From Solimonas terrae (lineage in GTDB: Bacteria > Pseudomonadota > Gammaproteobacteria > Nevskiales > Nevskiaceae), in NCBI RefSeq assembly GCF_011067135.1, contig NZ_JAAMOW010000003.1, positions 310,001 through 374,000 of the forward strand: a stretch of 64,000 nt of DNA, given 5' to 3'. The position numbers and the translations under genes are program-made. Every line of letters starts with the position of its first letter. Position 1 is the stretch's first letter. Below, one piece after another: positions 9,350 through 18,371 of the stretch. The notes below the pieces were generated by a model that saw only the letters and a program-made list of their open reading frames with translations, was not told the DNA's origin and did not search any database.

Positions 9350-10272
9350 TGTCAGCGCAGGCCGGGTCGCCGGCGCGCTACGCCCTGATCTCGGCTGCCG
9401 CGGCGGCAGTGACGATGGCGCTGAAATTCGCTGCCTGGCATCTGAGTGGCTCGGTCGGCCTGCTGTCCGATGCCTTCGAGTCCTTCGTCAATCTCGGCGC
9501 CAGCATCGTCGCGTTCCTCAGCCTGCGCTGGGCCGGACAACCGCCCGATGACGAGCATGCGTTCGGGCACGACAAGGCCGAGTACTTCTCCAGCGGCTTC
9601 GAAGGGGCGCTGGTCTTCATCGCCGCGCTGGCGATCATCTACAGCGCCTGGCCGCGGCTGCTCGATCCGCAGCCTCTCGATCGGCCGGTAATCGGCCTCG
9701 CGATCAGCGTGCTGGCGTCGCTGGTCAACCTGGTGGTCGCGCGCCTGCTGCTGCGGAACGCGCGAATCCACCGCTCGCCGGCGCTGGAAGCCGATGCCCG
9801 TCACCTGCTCAGCGATGTCTGGACCACGGCCGGGATCGTGCTCGCGGTCGGCGTGGTGGCGCTCAGCGGCTGGCTGGTGCTCGATGCATTGATCGCGATT
9901 GCGGTCGCCGCCTATCTGCTGCTGACCGGCTTCCGGCTGCTGCGCAGTTCCGCGCGGGGCCTGATGGATCATGCCTGGACCGCGGAAGAACGGGCGGGGC
10001 TCGAAGCAGTGCTGGCCGAGTATCGCGCGCAGAACATCGATTTTCACGCGATCCGCACGCGCACCGCCGGCAGTCGCCGGTTCGTGACCATGCATGTGCT
10101 GGTGCCCGGCGCCTGGACCGTGCAGCAGGGTCACGATCTGGTCGAGGCCATCGAGCTGGCGGTCGCCACCAGACTGGGACCGGTGGCGATTCTCACGCAT
10201 CTGGAACCGATCGAGGACCCGGTCTCGCAGGACGACGAGCAGCTCGAACGCTTTGCGCCGGAACCGCCCTGA
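9346..10272 (+). CDS. Cation diffusion facilitator (CDF) family transporter
   Basis: An inner-membrane divalent-metal/proton antiporter of the cation diffusion facilitator family, 308 residues with about six transmembrane helices followed by a cytoplasmic domain of about 85 residues (MHVLVPGAWTVQQGHDLVE region). At the transport site helix II reads ESFVN, so the usual Asp-x3-Asp pair is Glu-x3-Asn. Helix V keeps His-x3-Asp (HLLSD). Many bacterial CDF proteins share this variant, and the metal cannot be assigned. The start is one of two adjacent ATGs (9346 or 9349) overlapping the chpC stop, so the gene is coupled to the chemosensory operon, an unusual context. Confidence 0.9.
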   Translation: MMSAQAGSPARYALISAAAAAVTMALKFAAWHLSGSVGLLSDAFESFVNLGASIVAFLSLRWAGQPPDDEHAFGHDKAEYFSSGFEGALVFIAALAIIYSAWPRLLDPQPLDRPVIGLAISVLASLVNLVVARLLLRNARIHRSPALEADARHLLSDVWTTAGIVLAVGVVALSGWLVLDALIAIAVAAYLLLTGFRLLRSSARGLMDHAWTAEERAGLEAVLAEYRAQNIDFHAIRTRTAGSRRFVTMHVLVPGAWTVQQGHDLVEAIELAVATRLGPVAILTHLEPIEDPVSQDDEQLERFAPEPP

Positions 10273-10314
10273 GCGCATGCCGATCGCGTCGTGCTCGACG
10301 GAGGGTGGCGGCGG

Positions 10315-11265
10315 ATGCTTACAATGGCATCGATGACTTCGGCAGGCCCGACCACCATGGATGGCGATTCGACCCGCGACCTCGACCGGCTGATCGAGTC
10401 GGTCTACGCGGACGCGTTCCAGCTCGACTGGCTCGCGTTTCGCGAAAATGCCCTGCGTCTGCTGTGCGAGTGGACGCATGCGCGTGGCGCCGCCTGGTGC
10501 ATACATGTGCGCGACAACCGGCACGGCGAGTTCGCCTGCTGGCCGCCCGGTTTTCCGGTTTCGGAAGGGACGCTGGCCGCGCTGGAGTTCACGCCCGGTC
10601 ATCGCGAGCAAATGATCGCGACCAGCCCGGAAGCCAGGCCCGACGTGCTGGCGCTGGCGATGGATCATCGCGGCGCGCACCTGCGCAGCGTGCTGGCCCT
10701 GCAGCCGAGTGATGCGACGCTCGACGGCGTCGCACTGCGCCGTGCCGCCGGCCATCTGGTGCAGGCGGCGTCGCTGGCCCTGCGCCAGTTCGTCGCGCGT
10801 GACGAGTGGCTGATCAACATGGGCCGCGCCTCGCGTGGTTCGGCGGCACTGGTCGACGCCCGTGGTGCGATCTATGTCGCCAGCGAGCGCTTTCGCGAAC
10901 TGCTGGCGCTGGAATTCGGCGATCGTGATTTCGCCAGGTTGCCGTTTCCGCTGTCCGCCGAGCGCCTCGACGAGCCTGCGCCGTTCCAGATCGGCAGCCT
11001 GCATTTTCGCGTGCAGGCGCAGGGCGCATTGTTCCTGCTCAATGCGCGACGGCCGCATCCGCTCGATGTGCTGTCGCCGCGCGAGCAGGAAATCGCCCGC
11101 GCGCTGGCGCTGGGCAAGACTTTCAAGAGCGTCGCCCGCGAGTATGAAATCGCCATCAGCACGGTCGCCAATCACGCGTCGCGGATCTATCGCAAGCTCG
11201 GCATTTACCGGCGTGAAGAGCTTGTCGAGCTGCTGCGTCGCGCGGTCGAGGTCAAGGCGGCCTAG
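10315..11265 (+). CDS. LuxR-type HTH transcriptional regulator
   Basis: A DNA-binding regulator of about 316 residues. The C-terminal 65 residues form a GerE/LuxR helix-turn-helix (LSPREQEIARALALG, then STVANHASRIYRKLGI). The N-terminal 240 residues are not a recognisable autoinducer-binding or receiver domain and may be a divergent PAS/GAF-like sensor. The ATG at 10315 was chosen because GGAGGG lies nine bases upstream; ATGs at 10333 and 10357 are possible. It follows the CDF gene by about 40 bp on the same strand and precedes the MBL-fold hydrolase by about 45 bp. Target genes are unknown; the neighbouring hydrolase is a reasonable guess. Confidence 0.8.
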   Translation: MLTMASMTSAGPTTMDGDSTRDLDRLIESVYADAFQLDWLAFRENALRLLCEWTHARGAAWCIHVRDNRHGEFACWPPGFPVSEGTLAALEFTPGHREQMIATSPEARPDVLALAMDHRGAHLRSVLALQPSDATLDGVALRRAAGHLVQAASLALRQFVARDEWLINMGRASRGSAALVDARGAIYVASERFRELLALEFGDRDFARLPFPLSAERLDEPAPFQIGSLHFRVQAQGALFLLNARRPHPLDVLSPREQEIARALALGKTFKSVAREYEIAISTVANHASRIYRKLGIYRREELVELLRRAVEVKAA

Positions 11266-11308
11266 CGCTCGCCGTCCTTTCCATTTTCAACCTGTTCCGC
11301 TGCCCGTC

Positions 11309-12280
11309 ATGTCCAATACCAAGCAAGCCGCAATGCCGGCGCCCGCCCGCGATCTCGGCTTCGGCATCAGCTGCATCGACACGCTGCAGAACCGGCCACT
11401 GATGGCCTGCTGCTATCTGCTCGAACGTGGCGACGATCTGGCGTTCATCGAAGCCGGCACCTCGCACGGCGTGCCGCGCCTGCTGGCCCTGCTCGACGAA
11501 CGCGGACTCGCCCGCGAGCGCGTCCGCTACGTCATTCCGACGCATGTGCATCTCGATCATGCCGGCGGTGCCGGCGTGCTGATGAGGGAGCTGCCGAATG
11601 CGCAGCTGATCGTGCATGCACGCGGCGCGCGGCATCTGATCGACCCCGGCAAGCTGATCGCCGGGGCTTCGGCCGTCTACGGCGCCGAGGCCGTCGAGCG
11701 CATGTACGGCGAGATTGCGGCGGTGCCGGAAGCCCGTGTGCGCAGTCCGCAGGACGGCGAGCAATTGCCACTCGGTGACGGCACGCTGCAGTTTGTCGAT
11801 ACGCCCGGGCACGCGCGTCATCACTTCAGTATCTGGGACGCGGTCAGTCGCGGGTTCTTCACCGGCGACACTTTCGGCTTGTCGTATCGCGAGTTCGATA
11901 CCGCGGCCGGACCGTTCGTGATGCCGACGACGACCCCGGTGCAGTTCGAGCCGGACGCCTGGCGGCAGACCCTGGACCGCTATCTGTCGTTTGCGCCGCA
12001 GCGCATGTTCCTCACGCACTACGCCAGTGTCGAAAACGTGCCGGCGCTGGCGCAGACCCTGCGCAACGGCATCGCCCGCTACGAGCTGATGGCCACCGAA
12101 CTGGCCGCCGTGCAGGATCGCCACGCACGATTGCGGCGTGCGCTGACCGATGACGTGCTCGCCGCCGTGCGCGCGCATGGCTGCCGGTTGCCGGATGCCG
12201 AGGTCCGGGCGCTGCTCGATGACGACCTCGAACTCAACGCGCAGGGGCTGGGCGTCTGGCTCGACCAGCGACGCGCCTGA
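11309..12280 (+). CDS. MBL-fold metallo-hydrolase
   Basis: A 323-residue cytoplasmic metallo-beta-lactamase-fold hydrolase. The binuclear metal site is visible as THVHLDHAGG (His-x-His-x-Asp-His) near residues 75–85, a later His in GHARHH, Asp in FTGDTFG and His in LTHYAS. No signal peptide is seen. The substrate cannot be read from sequence; glyoxalase-II-like thioesters or lactones are possible. It ends with TGA directly abutting the opposing stop of the next gene (TGATCA), so there is no intergenic spacer on the 3' side. Confidence 0.85.
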   Translation: MSNTKQAAMPAPARDLGFGISCIDTLQNRPLMACCYLLERGDDLAFIEAGTSHGVPRLLALLDERGLARERVRYVIPTHVHLDHAGGAGVLMRELPNAQLIVHARGARHLIDPGKLIAGASAVYGAEAVERMYGEIAAVPEARVRSPQDGEQLPLGDGTLQFVDTPGHARHHFSIWDAVSRGFFTGDTFGLSYREFDTAAGPFVMPTTTPVQFEPDAWRQTLDRYLSFAPQRMFLTHYASVENVPALAQTLRNGIARYELMATELAAVQDRHARLRRALTDDVLAAVRAHGCRLPDAEVRALLDDDLELNAQGLGVWLDQRRA

Positions 12281-13303
12281 TCAGACCAGGTCCTTCTCGC
12301 GCATGACTTCCTTGAAATACGCGTAGAAGATCGGCGCGGCGATCAGGCCCGGAATGCCGAACGCGGCTTCCATCACCAGCATCGCGATCAGCAGTTCCCA
12401 GGCGGCGGCGCGGATGTTGGCGCCGATGATGCGCGCGTTGAGGAAATACTCCAGCTTGTGGATCACGATCAGATAGCCGAGCGACGCGGCCGCGATCGGC
12501 AGGCCCTTGCTGAAGCTGACGATGATGATCGCGCTGTTGGAAATCAGATTGCCGAGGATCGGCAGCAGGCCGGCGAAGAACGTGATCGCGACCAGGGTCT
12601 TGCTCAGCGGCAGGTGTACTCCGAACAGCGGCAGCACGAGATCGAGATACAGCCAGGTGAACAGGGTATTGATCGCCGATATCCAGGCCTGCGCAAACAC
12701 CACACGCCTGAATGCCGTCGCCAGCCTTGCGGCATAGCCGGTGATCGCGGTCGACAGCGGCCGCTGTTCGGCGCGTGGTGTCGCTTTCTGCAGGGACAGC
12801 AGCGCGCCGATGATCATGCCCATCAGGACATGCACGAACGAGCGTCCGAAGTCGCGACCCGCCAGCTGCAGCGACCCGGCGTGCTGGCGCAGCCACTCGA
12901 CCAGCTTGATGCGCAGCGCATCGGCATCTTCGGGCACGTAGGCCAGCAGGCTTTCCGGAAGATGCGTGCGGGCATCCTCCATGATCTGCGCCATTTTCTG
13001 CATCAGGATCGGCAGGCTGTCGGCACTGTTGCGCAGGAACGCGACCGCGCCGAGACCGGCCGCGGCGAGCGCGGTGATCACCAGGGTCGCGATCAGGGTC
13101 ACGGCCAGCAGACGAGGTCCGTCGCGCCCCAGTGCACTGACCCGCAGCCAGGGCGTCAACACGTCGACCAGCTGAAACACCAGCAGGCCGGCCAGCAGTG
13201 CCGGCAGCAGATGAAGTTCGATGATCAGGATCAGCGCGGCGGCGCTGATGCCCCAGGCGGCGAGGTCGCAGGACGAGACGTGACGGGTCGGGGCGTTGTT
13301 CAT
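12281..13303 (-). CDS. AI-2E family transporter (PerM/YdiK-like permease)
   Basis: A 340-residue multi-pass inner-membrane protein of the AI-2E transporter family, with hydrophobic segments near 15–70, 70–100, 155–180, 205–235, 240–265 and 275–330. Members have been proposed as autoinducer-2 exporters or Na+/H+ antiporters, so the substrate is undetermined. The length is typical (about 340–360). It starts at the ATG complementary to 13301–13303. It is convergent with the MBL hydrolase and lies downstream of the S15-like hydrolase, separated by 220 bp that contain a strong hairpin. Confidence 0.85.
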   Translation of the reverse strand: MNNAPTRHVSSCDLAAWGISAAALILIIELHLLPALLAGLLVFQLVDVLTPWLRVSALGRDGPRLLAVTLIATLVITALAAAGLGAVAFLRNSADSLPILMQKMAQIMEDARTHLPESLLAYVPEDADALRIKLVEWLRQHAGSLQLAGRDFGRSFVHVLMGMIIGALLSLQKATPRAEQRPLSTAITGYAARLATAFRRVVFAQAWISAINTLFTWLYLDLVLPLFGVHLPLSKTLVAITFFAGLLPILGNLISNSAIIIVSFSKGLPIAAASLGYLIVIHKLEYFLNARIIGANIRAAAWELLIAMLVMEAAFGIPGLIAAPIFYAYFKEVMREKDLV

Positions 13304-13484
13304 GAGTGGGCGGGGGAGAACCTGCGGCCATCATAAAGGAGCCTTCGTGCCGGCTGCTGCAGATGGGCTGCGCCACGGGCCCCTTCAGGCCGGATCGAAA
13401 GACGATTCGTGTCGTTGCGGTTGTTGAACGGCTTCGGCTTCCGGTCGCCGCGGTGCCTGAAGCGAAGACGCGCGGAAGCGATGG

Positions 13485-13512
13485 GGCGCTGCGGATTCCG
13501 CTCCGCAGCGCC
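13485..13512 (-). terminator. Stem-loop terminator candidate after S15-like hydrolase
   Basis: A perfect 10-bp inverted repeat (GGCGCTGCGG / CCGCAGCGCC) with an eight-base loop, beginning 11 bases after the stop of the lipoprotein hydrolase on the minus strand. It lacks a clear U-tract, so it may be a terminator of the weak GC-rich type or an mRNA 3' end stabiliser. Confidence 0.4.
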
Positions 13513-13523
13513 ACTGCAGCGTC

Positions 13524-15386
13524 TCAGACGCCGTCGCGGACGATGTCCGAAGCCTTCAACAGCGGCAGTTCGACGCTGCCCGACAGCGTGGCTGCAGGCA
13601 CCGCGATGTCGCGCGACCAGGTGATCGGGAATTGCGCGTTGAAGGCGTAGATCAGCAGGGCCACCTGCTCGCCTTCGGCGAGGCGCTCGGCGATGCCGTT
13701 CATTTCCAGATCGTGCTGGCCGAAGCCGCGTACCGGCGTGATCTGATCGTCGATGATGTCCCAGCGTGTCTGCCCGGCGGGTCGATGGCCGATGGCCAGG
13801 AAGTAGATCGGGTCGCAGGCGACCTGCACCACGTCGGTCGTGCAGCTGGCCTGCTCGACGCCGCTCAGGCCCTCGATGTCGACGTGCAGCATCGGCACCC
13901 CGGCGATGATCGCGCCGCCGGCCGGCACCGTGTACAGCGGCTGGTCGGCGAGCAGGAGGCTGTCGCGGACCCCGTTGCCGAGCAGCGAGCCGACGACGCC
14001 GAGCAGGCTGTTGAGCTGCGGCGTGCTGGCGTCGATGTCGAAGCTCTGGCCACCGCGCTTCACCGATCGGGTTTCGATGGCGTCGCCTTCGGCCAGGCTC
14101 AGGCAGAAGTCCTTGCCGGTCGGCAGGGCCGCATCGAGTGCGCCTTTCCGGCCCTGCAGCTTTTCCTCGAACCAGGCGAACTGCACGTCGTCGAGATTCA
14201 GCGAGCCGCAGCTGCGCGTGCCGCCGGCATCCTGGAAGCCGGGGAAGGTCAGCGCTTCGTAAAAGGGGTCGAGCGGATCTTCGAGACCGACCGTGCCGAG
14301 TGACACGGGCAGGATATGCCCGCTCTGATGCGTCAGCAGGCGCACGTCGCCGCCGATCGCGTGCAGGCACTCGTAGTTGTGCAGGCCGTCGTTGAAATTG
14401 AACAGCGTGTCGCGAAAACCCTGCGTCAGCAGCACGTCGGCCGGCGGCGGCAGGTCCGGTGCGACGCTCAGCTGATCCGGCGTGCCGAGCAGGAAGCTCT
14501 GCGGACCGGCCGGCACGCCGTCGCAGAAGTAGCGCATGCTGTGATAGCGCATGAAGTTGTAACCGCTCTGCGGGAAATTGTTGGTGATGCCGGCGGTCAG
14601 CAAGGTCTCGTAAAGGGTCGTGTCCTGGCGCAGGCCCTTGCGCTGCAGCAGATCGGTCACGTACGGCACGACGACCGTCGGATCGAAGCCCAGAGCCAGG
14701 CTCAGGATCGGCGTGTCGCCGCCGGCAATCAGCGCCAGCCCCCAGCCCGACTTGACGACATTGTTCGGGTCCAGCGAGTAGGTCAGATCGTGCGGCGTGA
14801 TGTCCGGTGCCAGCACGCGCAGGCGATGCTTCGGATCCACCGAATACAGCAGGACCTGGTACATGCCGCCATAGGAGCCGCCGTACGACCCGACCATCAT
14901 CTCGCCGTTGCTGCGCCGGCGCAGGCCTTCGAGGTTTTCCGCCCAGTCCAGCACGCCGATCAGATCCTGGCCTTCGTACTCGGGGTCCATGACGCGCACC
15001 GTGCCGCTGGATTCGCCGAAGCCGCGCTCGTCGATCGAGATCACGTAGTAGCCGGCATCGTTGAGGCGCTTGATGAAACTGCCGTCCGGCGCCGTGGTTT
15101 CACGCGAACCGCCGTAGCCGTGCCCCTGCAGCACCAGCGGATAGGATTTTCCCTTCTCCAGATGTGTCGGTTCGAACACCTGCACGACGATGGTATCGCC
15201 GGTTCTGGCGACCGGAATCTCCTGACGGTAGATCGTGCCGTCGCGGTCGCTGCTGACCGGTGTGGTCGTGGCGCCAGTGCCGGAAGCGATGCTGTTGTCG
15301 TTGTTCGACGACGAACTGCTGCACGCGCCGAGCAGCATGGCAAGACAGAACGCGGCAGACAGCCGCGTGGCGATGTTGATGTTCAT
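13524..15386 (-). CDS. S15-like alpha/beta-hydrolase lipoprotein
   Basis: A 620-residue exported lipoprotein: a short signal peptide ends in the lipobox LGAC (Cys at about 22), followed by a Ser/Asn-rich linker. An alpha/beta-hydrolase domain (about 60–330) has an oxyanion-region motif GHGYGG and a nucleophile elbow of the G-x-S-x-G class in SYGGSYGG. The C-terminal 200 residues form a beta-rich part as in CocE/X-Pro dipeptidyl-peptidase (S15) relatives. This suggests an envelope-bound acyl hydrolase or peptidase; the substrate is unknown. The open frame continues to 16148, but the ATG complementary to 15384–15386 begins a proper lipoprotein signal. The gene is divergent from the next lipoprotein with only 69 bp between them. 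Confidence 0.8.
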   Translation of the reverse strand: MNINIATRLSAAFCLAMLLGACSSSSSNNDNSIASGTGATTTPVSSDRDGTIYRQEIPVARTGDTIVVQVFEPTHLEKGKSYPLVLQGHGYGGSRETTAPDGSFIKRLNDAGYYVISIDERGFGESSGTVRVMDPEYEGQDLIGVLDWAENLEGLRRRSNGEMMVGSYGGSYGGMYQVLLYSVDPKHRLRVLAPDITPHDLTYSLDPNNVVKSGWGLALIAGGDTPILSLALGFDPTVVVPYVTDLLQRKGLRQDTTLYETLLTAGITNNFPQSGYNFMRYHSMRYFCDGVPAGPQSFLLGTPDQLSVAPDLPPPADVLLTQGFRDTLFNFNDGLHNYECLHAIGGDVRLLTHQSGHILPVSLGTVGLEDPLDPFYEALTFPGFQDAGGTRSCGSLNLDDVQFAWFEEKLQGRKGALDAALPTGKDFCLSLAEGDAIETRSVKRGGQSFDIDASTPQLNSLLGVVGSLLGNGVRDSLLLADQPLYTVPAGGAIIAGVPMLHVDIEGLSGVEQASCTTDVVQVACDPIYFLAIGHRPAGQTRWDIIDDQITPVRGFGQHDLEMNGIAERLAEGEQVALLIYAFNAQFPITWSRDIAVPAATLSGSVELPLLKASDIVRDGV

Positions 15387-15455
15387 CCCTCGACTCCCCC
15401 GTGGCACTATCGTGTGCCTTTTGTGATCCCTGACGATAGCGCAAGCGGAGTGTCG

Positions 15456-16523
15456 ATGCTGCATTCCCAGCGGGTAATTCCGACCCTGTTTCTCGCATTG
15501 CTGCTCGGCGGCTGCGGGACGCTGGATTACTACGCGCAGGCGGTATCCGGGGAAATTGCCGTGTTGCGCGCCCGGCAGCCGATCGGCGAACTGCTGGCCG
15601 ACCCCACCACACCACCCGAGTTGAAGGCGCGGTTGGCCTTGATCCGGGACGCCCGCGACTGGGCGGTCACGGCGCTCGACCTGCCCGACAATGGCAGCTA
15701 TCGCAGCTACGCCGACATCCAGCGACCGTACGTCGTCTGGAACGTGTTCGCGACCGGCGAGTTTTCCACCGAACCGGTACAGCACTGTTTCCCGGTCGCC
15801 GGCTGCGTCGGTTACCAGGGCTGGTACAGCGAAGCGGCAGCGCGGGCCAGCGCCGCGGCGCTGGCGAAGCAGGGCGACGACGTCTATGTCGGTGGTGTGC
15901 CGGCGTATTCGACGCTGGGCTGGTTCGACGATCCGGTGCTCAGCACCATGCTGCGCTGGGACGATGCCAGCCTGATCGCGACCCTGTTTCACGAACTTGC
16001 GCATCAGAAGCTCTACGTCAAGCACGACACCCGTTTCAACGAGTCGTTTGCCGAGTTCGTCGGCGAGCAGGGTTTGCGTGAATACCAGGCGCAGCATCCG
16101 CTGCCGCAGGCGGTGGATCTCGATGCACGGCGGGCACGCAGCGAACAATTCACAACACTGTTGTTGTCCGTCCGCGCCAGACTGGCGGCGCTCTATCGTC
16201 AGCCGCTGACCGCGGACGCGATGCGCGCGCGCAAGCTGGCCGTGTTCGACGAATTGCGCACTGAATACGCACAGCTGCGTGCGCAGGACTGGGGCGGAAA
16301 GGGCTGGTACGACGGCTTTTTCGAAGCGGCGCCGCTCAACAACGCGCGCTTGCTGCCGTTCGGTTTGTATGACGACGATTTACCGGCGTTCGCGACACTG
16401 TTTGCCGACGCCGGCGGCGACTGGCGGCGGTTTTTTGACGCCGCTGCGCGGCTTGCGGCGCTCCCGGCCGCGCGTCGCGCCGAACAGGTGCAGAAGCTCA
16501 AACTCGCCGCACCGAAGACGTAA
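15456..16523 (+). CDS. Putative aminopeptidase lipoprotein (PF10023-type)
   Basis: A 355-residue lipoprotein (lipobox LGGC at about residues 16–19) of the putative aminopeptidase family. It has a zinc-metalloprotease motif HELAHQ (HExxH) near residue 180 and a downstream Glu in [12 protein letters not shown] that would be the third zinc ligand. It begins at ATG 15456; the longer open frame upstream is antisense to the divergent hydrolase. It is followed by a good terminator-like hairpin at 16541–16580. The enzymatic activity is inferred from the family name and motif. Confidence 0.8.
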   Translation: MLHSQRVIPTLFLALLLGGCGTLDYYAQAVSGEIAVLRARQPIGELLADPTTPPELKARLALIRDARDWAVTALDLPDNGSYRSYADIQRPYVVWNVFATGEFSTEPVQHCFPVAGCVGYQGWYSEAAARASAAALAKQGDDVYVGGVPAYSTLGWFDDPVLSTMLRWDDASLIATLFHELAHQKLYVKHDTRFNESFAEFVGEQGLREYQAQHPLPQAVDLDARRARSEQFTTLLLSVRARLAALYRQPLTADAMRARKLAVFDELRTEYAQLRAQDWGGKGWYDGFFEAAPLNNARLLPFGLYDDDLPAFATLFADAGGDWRRFFDAAARLAALPAARRAEQVQKLKLAAPKT

Positions 16524-16540
16524 CACCGCCCATTCAGAAT

Positions 16541-16580
16541 GCACCCGAGCCCCCCTTTTCGGGGGTGTGCTATCGTTTTG
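16541..16580 (+). terminator. Rho-independent terminator candidate
   Basis: A run of C and a run of G pair around a four-T loop (CCCCC-CTTTTC-GGGGG), extended by a GCAC/GTGC closing stem and followed by the T-rich tract TATCGTTTTG. It lies 18 bp after the aminopeptidase stop and ahead of the small membrane-peptide gene. Confidence 0.65.
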
Positions 16581-16640
16581 TTGCATTGCACACTTCTTGC
16601 GTGTGGGCGACATCCACGTCGGTGTGCTGTCGAGGTGTCT

Positions 16641-16769
16641 ATGTCAATGCGGTATTACGATTCGGTCGCAGGTCGCGAGCGTATCAAGCGCCGTTATGTC
16701 TGGGCGTTCTGGGCTTTTGGTATCGGCTTGGCAGGCGGTCTCACCATCGCCGAGACGCTGATGCGTTGA
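16641..16769 (+). CDS. Small membrane peptide (42 residues)
   Basis: A 42-residue open frame with a basic N-terminal half (GRERIKRR) and one hydrophobic segment (about residues 19–38, [18 protein letters not shown]), as expected for a single-pass small membrane protein. ATG 16641 follows GAGG at seven bases. It lies between a terminator and cysS. No family was recognised. Support comes only from the amphipathic layout, the ribosome-binding site and the isolated transcript position. Confidence 0.45.
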   Translation: MSMRYYDSVAGRERIKRRYVWAFWAFGIGLAGGLTIAETLMR

Positions 16770-16855
16770 AGCGCCGTGCAAGGCGGCGCGTGGCTGGTCT
16801 GCCGTTCCGGCAGTCCAGCAGGTATCCTGCGCGGGTTTTTTGCCAGCGATACCCC

Positions 16856-18232
16856 ATGCAACTCCACAACACGTTTACCGGTCGCAAGCAAGAATTCGTC
16901 CCGCTCGATCCCGCGCGGGTGACGATGTACGTCTGCGGGCCGACGGTCTACAGCTACGCGCATATCGGCAATGCCCGCCCGGTCGTGGTGTTCGACGTGC
17001 TGTCGCGTGTGCTGCGTCGGCGGTACGAGAACGTCGTCTACGTTCGCAACATCACCGACATCGACGACAAGATCAATGCCGCCGCGCAGAAGGAAGGCGT
17101 CGACATCCGCGTGATCACCGATCGTTACGCGGCGATCTATCACGATGACATGGCGGCGCTCGGTGCGCGCGACCCGGACCACACGCCGCGCGTCACCGAA
17201 CACCTGCCGCAGATCGTCGCGATGATCGGACAGCTGATCGACAGCGGCCATGCCTACGTCGCCGAAGGCCATGTGCTGTTCCATACCCTGAGCTATGCCG
17301 ATTACGGCAAATTGTCGGGCCGCGACGAGCAGGCGCTGATGGCCGGCGCGCGGGTCGAGATTGCGCCGTACAAGAAGCACGCCGGCGATTTCGTGCTGTG
17401 GAAACCGTCGGCCGACGATCAGCCGGGCTGGGATTCGCCGTGGGGTCGCGGTCGGCCGGGCTGGCACATCGAGTGCTCGGCGATGGCCGAGGCACTGCTC
17501 GGCGAGACGATCGACATCCACGGCGGCGGCCACGATCTGATCTTCCCGCATCACGAGAACGAGATCGCGCAGTCGACCTGCGCGCATGGCGGCAAGGTCT
17601 TCGCCCGCTACTGGCTGCACAACGGTTTCCTCAACATCGACAGCCAGAAGATGTCGAAGTCGGTCGGCAATGTGCTGCTGGTGCACGAGCTGTTGAAGAC
17701 GATTCCGGGCGAAGTGATCCGCCTCGTGCTGATGACCGGCCATTACCGCCAGCCGGTCGACTGGAACGACGAGGTCGTGGCCGAGTCACGCAAGAAGCTC
17801 GATCGGCTCTACGGCGCGCTGCGCGAGTTGGCCGACATCGAGCGGGCGCCCGGCATCACGGCGCCGGACGCCTTCGTCGCCGCGCTCGAAGACGACCTCA
17901 ATACGCCGATGGCGCTTGCCGAGCTGTTCGAGCTGGCGCGCGCCGCCAACAAGGCGGACAGTGCCGGCGACAAGGCGCGCATCAAGGCGCAGATGCTCGA
18001 TGCCGGCGAACTGCTCGGTCTGCTGCAGCAGGAACCGTCGGCGTGGTTCGCGCAGGCGCCGACAGCCGAAGGCGTGCCGGCGGCCGACGAGATCGAAGCC
18101 CGGCTTGCCGAGCGTGCGGCGGCACGTCGGAACAAGCAGTGGGCGGAATCGGATCGCATTCGCGACGAACTCAAGGCGCGCGGTGTACTGGTCGAGGATT
18201 CGAAGGATGGCCAGCGCTGGCGCTACGCCTGA
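16856..18232 (+). CDS. cysS: Cysteinyl-tRNA synthetase
   Basis: A 458-residue class-I aminoacyl-tRNA synthetase charging tRNA-Cys. Zinc ligands are visible as Cys27 (YVCGPTVY), Cys in WHIECS and His in PHHENE. The HIGH signature is YAHIGNAR and the KMSKS loop is intact (QKMSKSVGN). The C-terminal anticodon-binding domain contains the conserved DSDRIRDEL-like segment (ESDRIRDEL). The length matches E. coli CysS (461). Start at ATG 16856. The frame extends upstream without support. The stop abuts an inverted-repeat element at 18233. Confidence 0.97.
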   Translation: MQLHNTFTGRKQEFVPLDPARVTMYVCGPTVYSYAHIGNARPVVVFDVLSRVLRRRYENVVYVRNITDIDDKINAAAQKEGVDIRVITDRYAAIYHDDMAALGARDPDHTPRVTEHLPQIVAMIGQLIDSGHAYVAEGHVLFHTLSYADYGKLSGRDEQALMAGARVEIAPYKKHAGDFVLWKPSADDQPGWDSPWGRGRPGWHIECSAMAEALLGETIDIHGGGHDLIFPHHENEIAQSTCAHGGKVFARYWLHNGFLNIDSQKMSKSVGNVLLVHELLKTIPGEVIRLVLMTGHYRQPVDWNDEVVAESRKKLDRLYGALRELADIERAPGITAPDAFVAALEDDLNTPMALAELFELARAANKADSAGDKARIKAQMLDAGELLGLLQQEPSAWFAQAPTAEGVPAADEIEARLAERAAARRNKQWAESDRIRDELKARGVLVEDSKDGQRWRYA

Positions 18233-18371
18233 GAAGCGCTGAACAAGCTGCTGCGCTCGGCAGCGTGCCGGCGGGCGGCGCCCGCAGTGCTCACGTACCG
18301 AAGTGCGCTGCGCCTGCTCTGCTCCGTCCTCGCACGATCTGCCGTCGCTCGCTGCGCTCGTTCAGCGCTTC
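18233..18371. repeat. Intergenic palindromic element bounded by a 12-bp inverted repeat
   Basis: The stretch between the convergent cysS and MerR genes is bounded by perfect 12-bp inverted repeats (GAAGCGCTGAAC at 18233–18244 and its complement at 18360–18371). The left arm starts right after the cysS stop and the right arm contains the MerR-gene stop. Inside are a 6-bp hairpin (GCGGGC-GGC-GCCCGC, 18271–18285) and the motif CTGCGCTCG twice (near 18251 and 18352). This layout resembles REP/MITE-like dispersed intergenic elements; it may also act as a bidirectional terminator. Only one copy is in the window. Confidence 0.5.

Noticed and set aside
15387-16148. Extension of the S15-like hydrolase frame upstream to 874 residues
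   Set aside because: It would bury a good lipoprotein signal peptide and runs antisense through the aminopeptidase gene.
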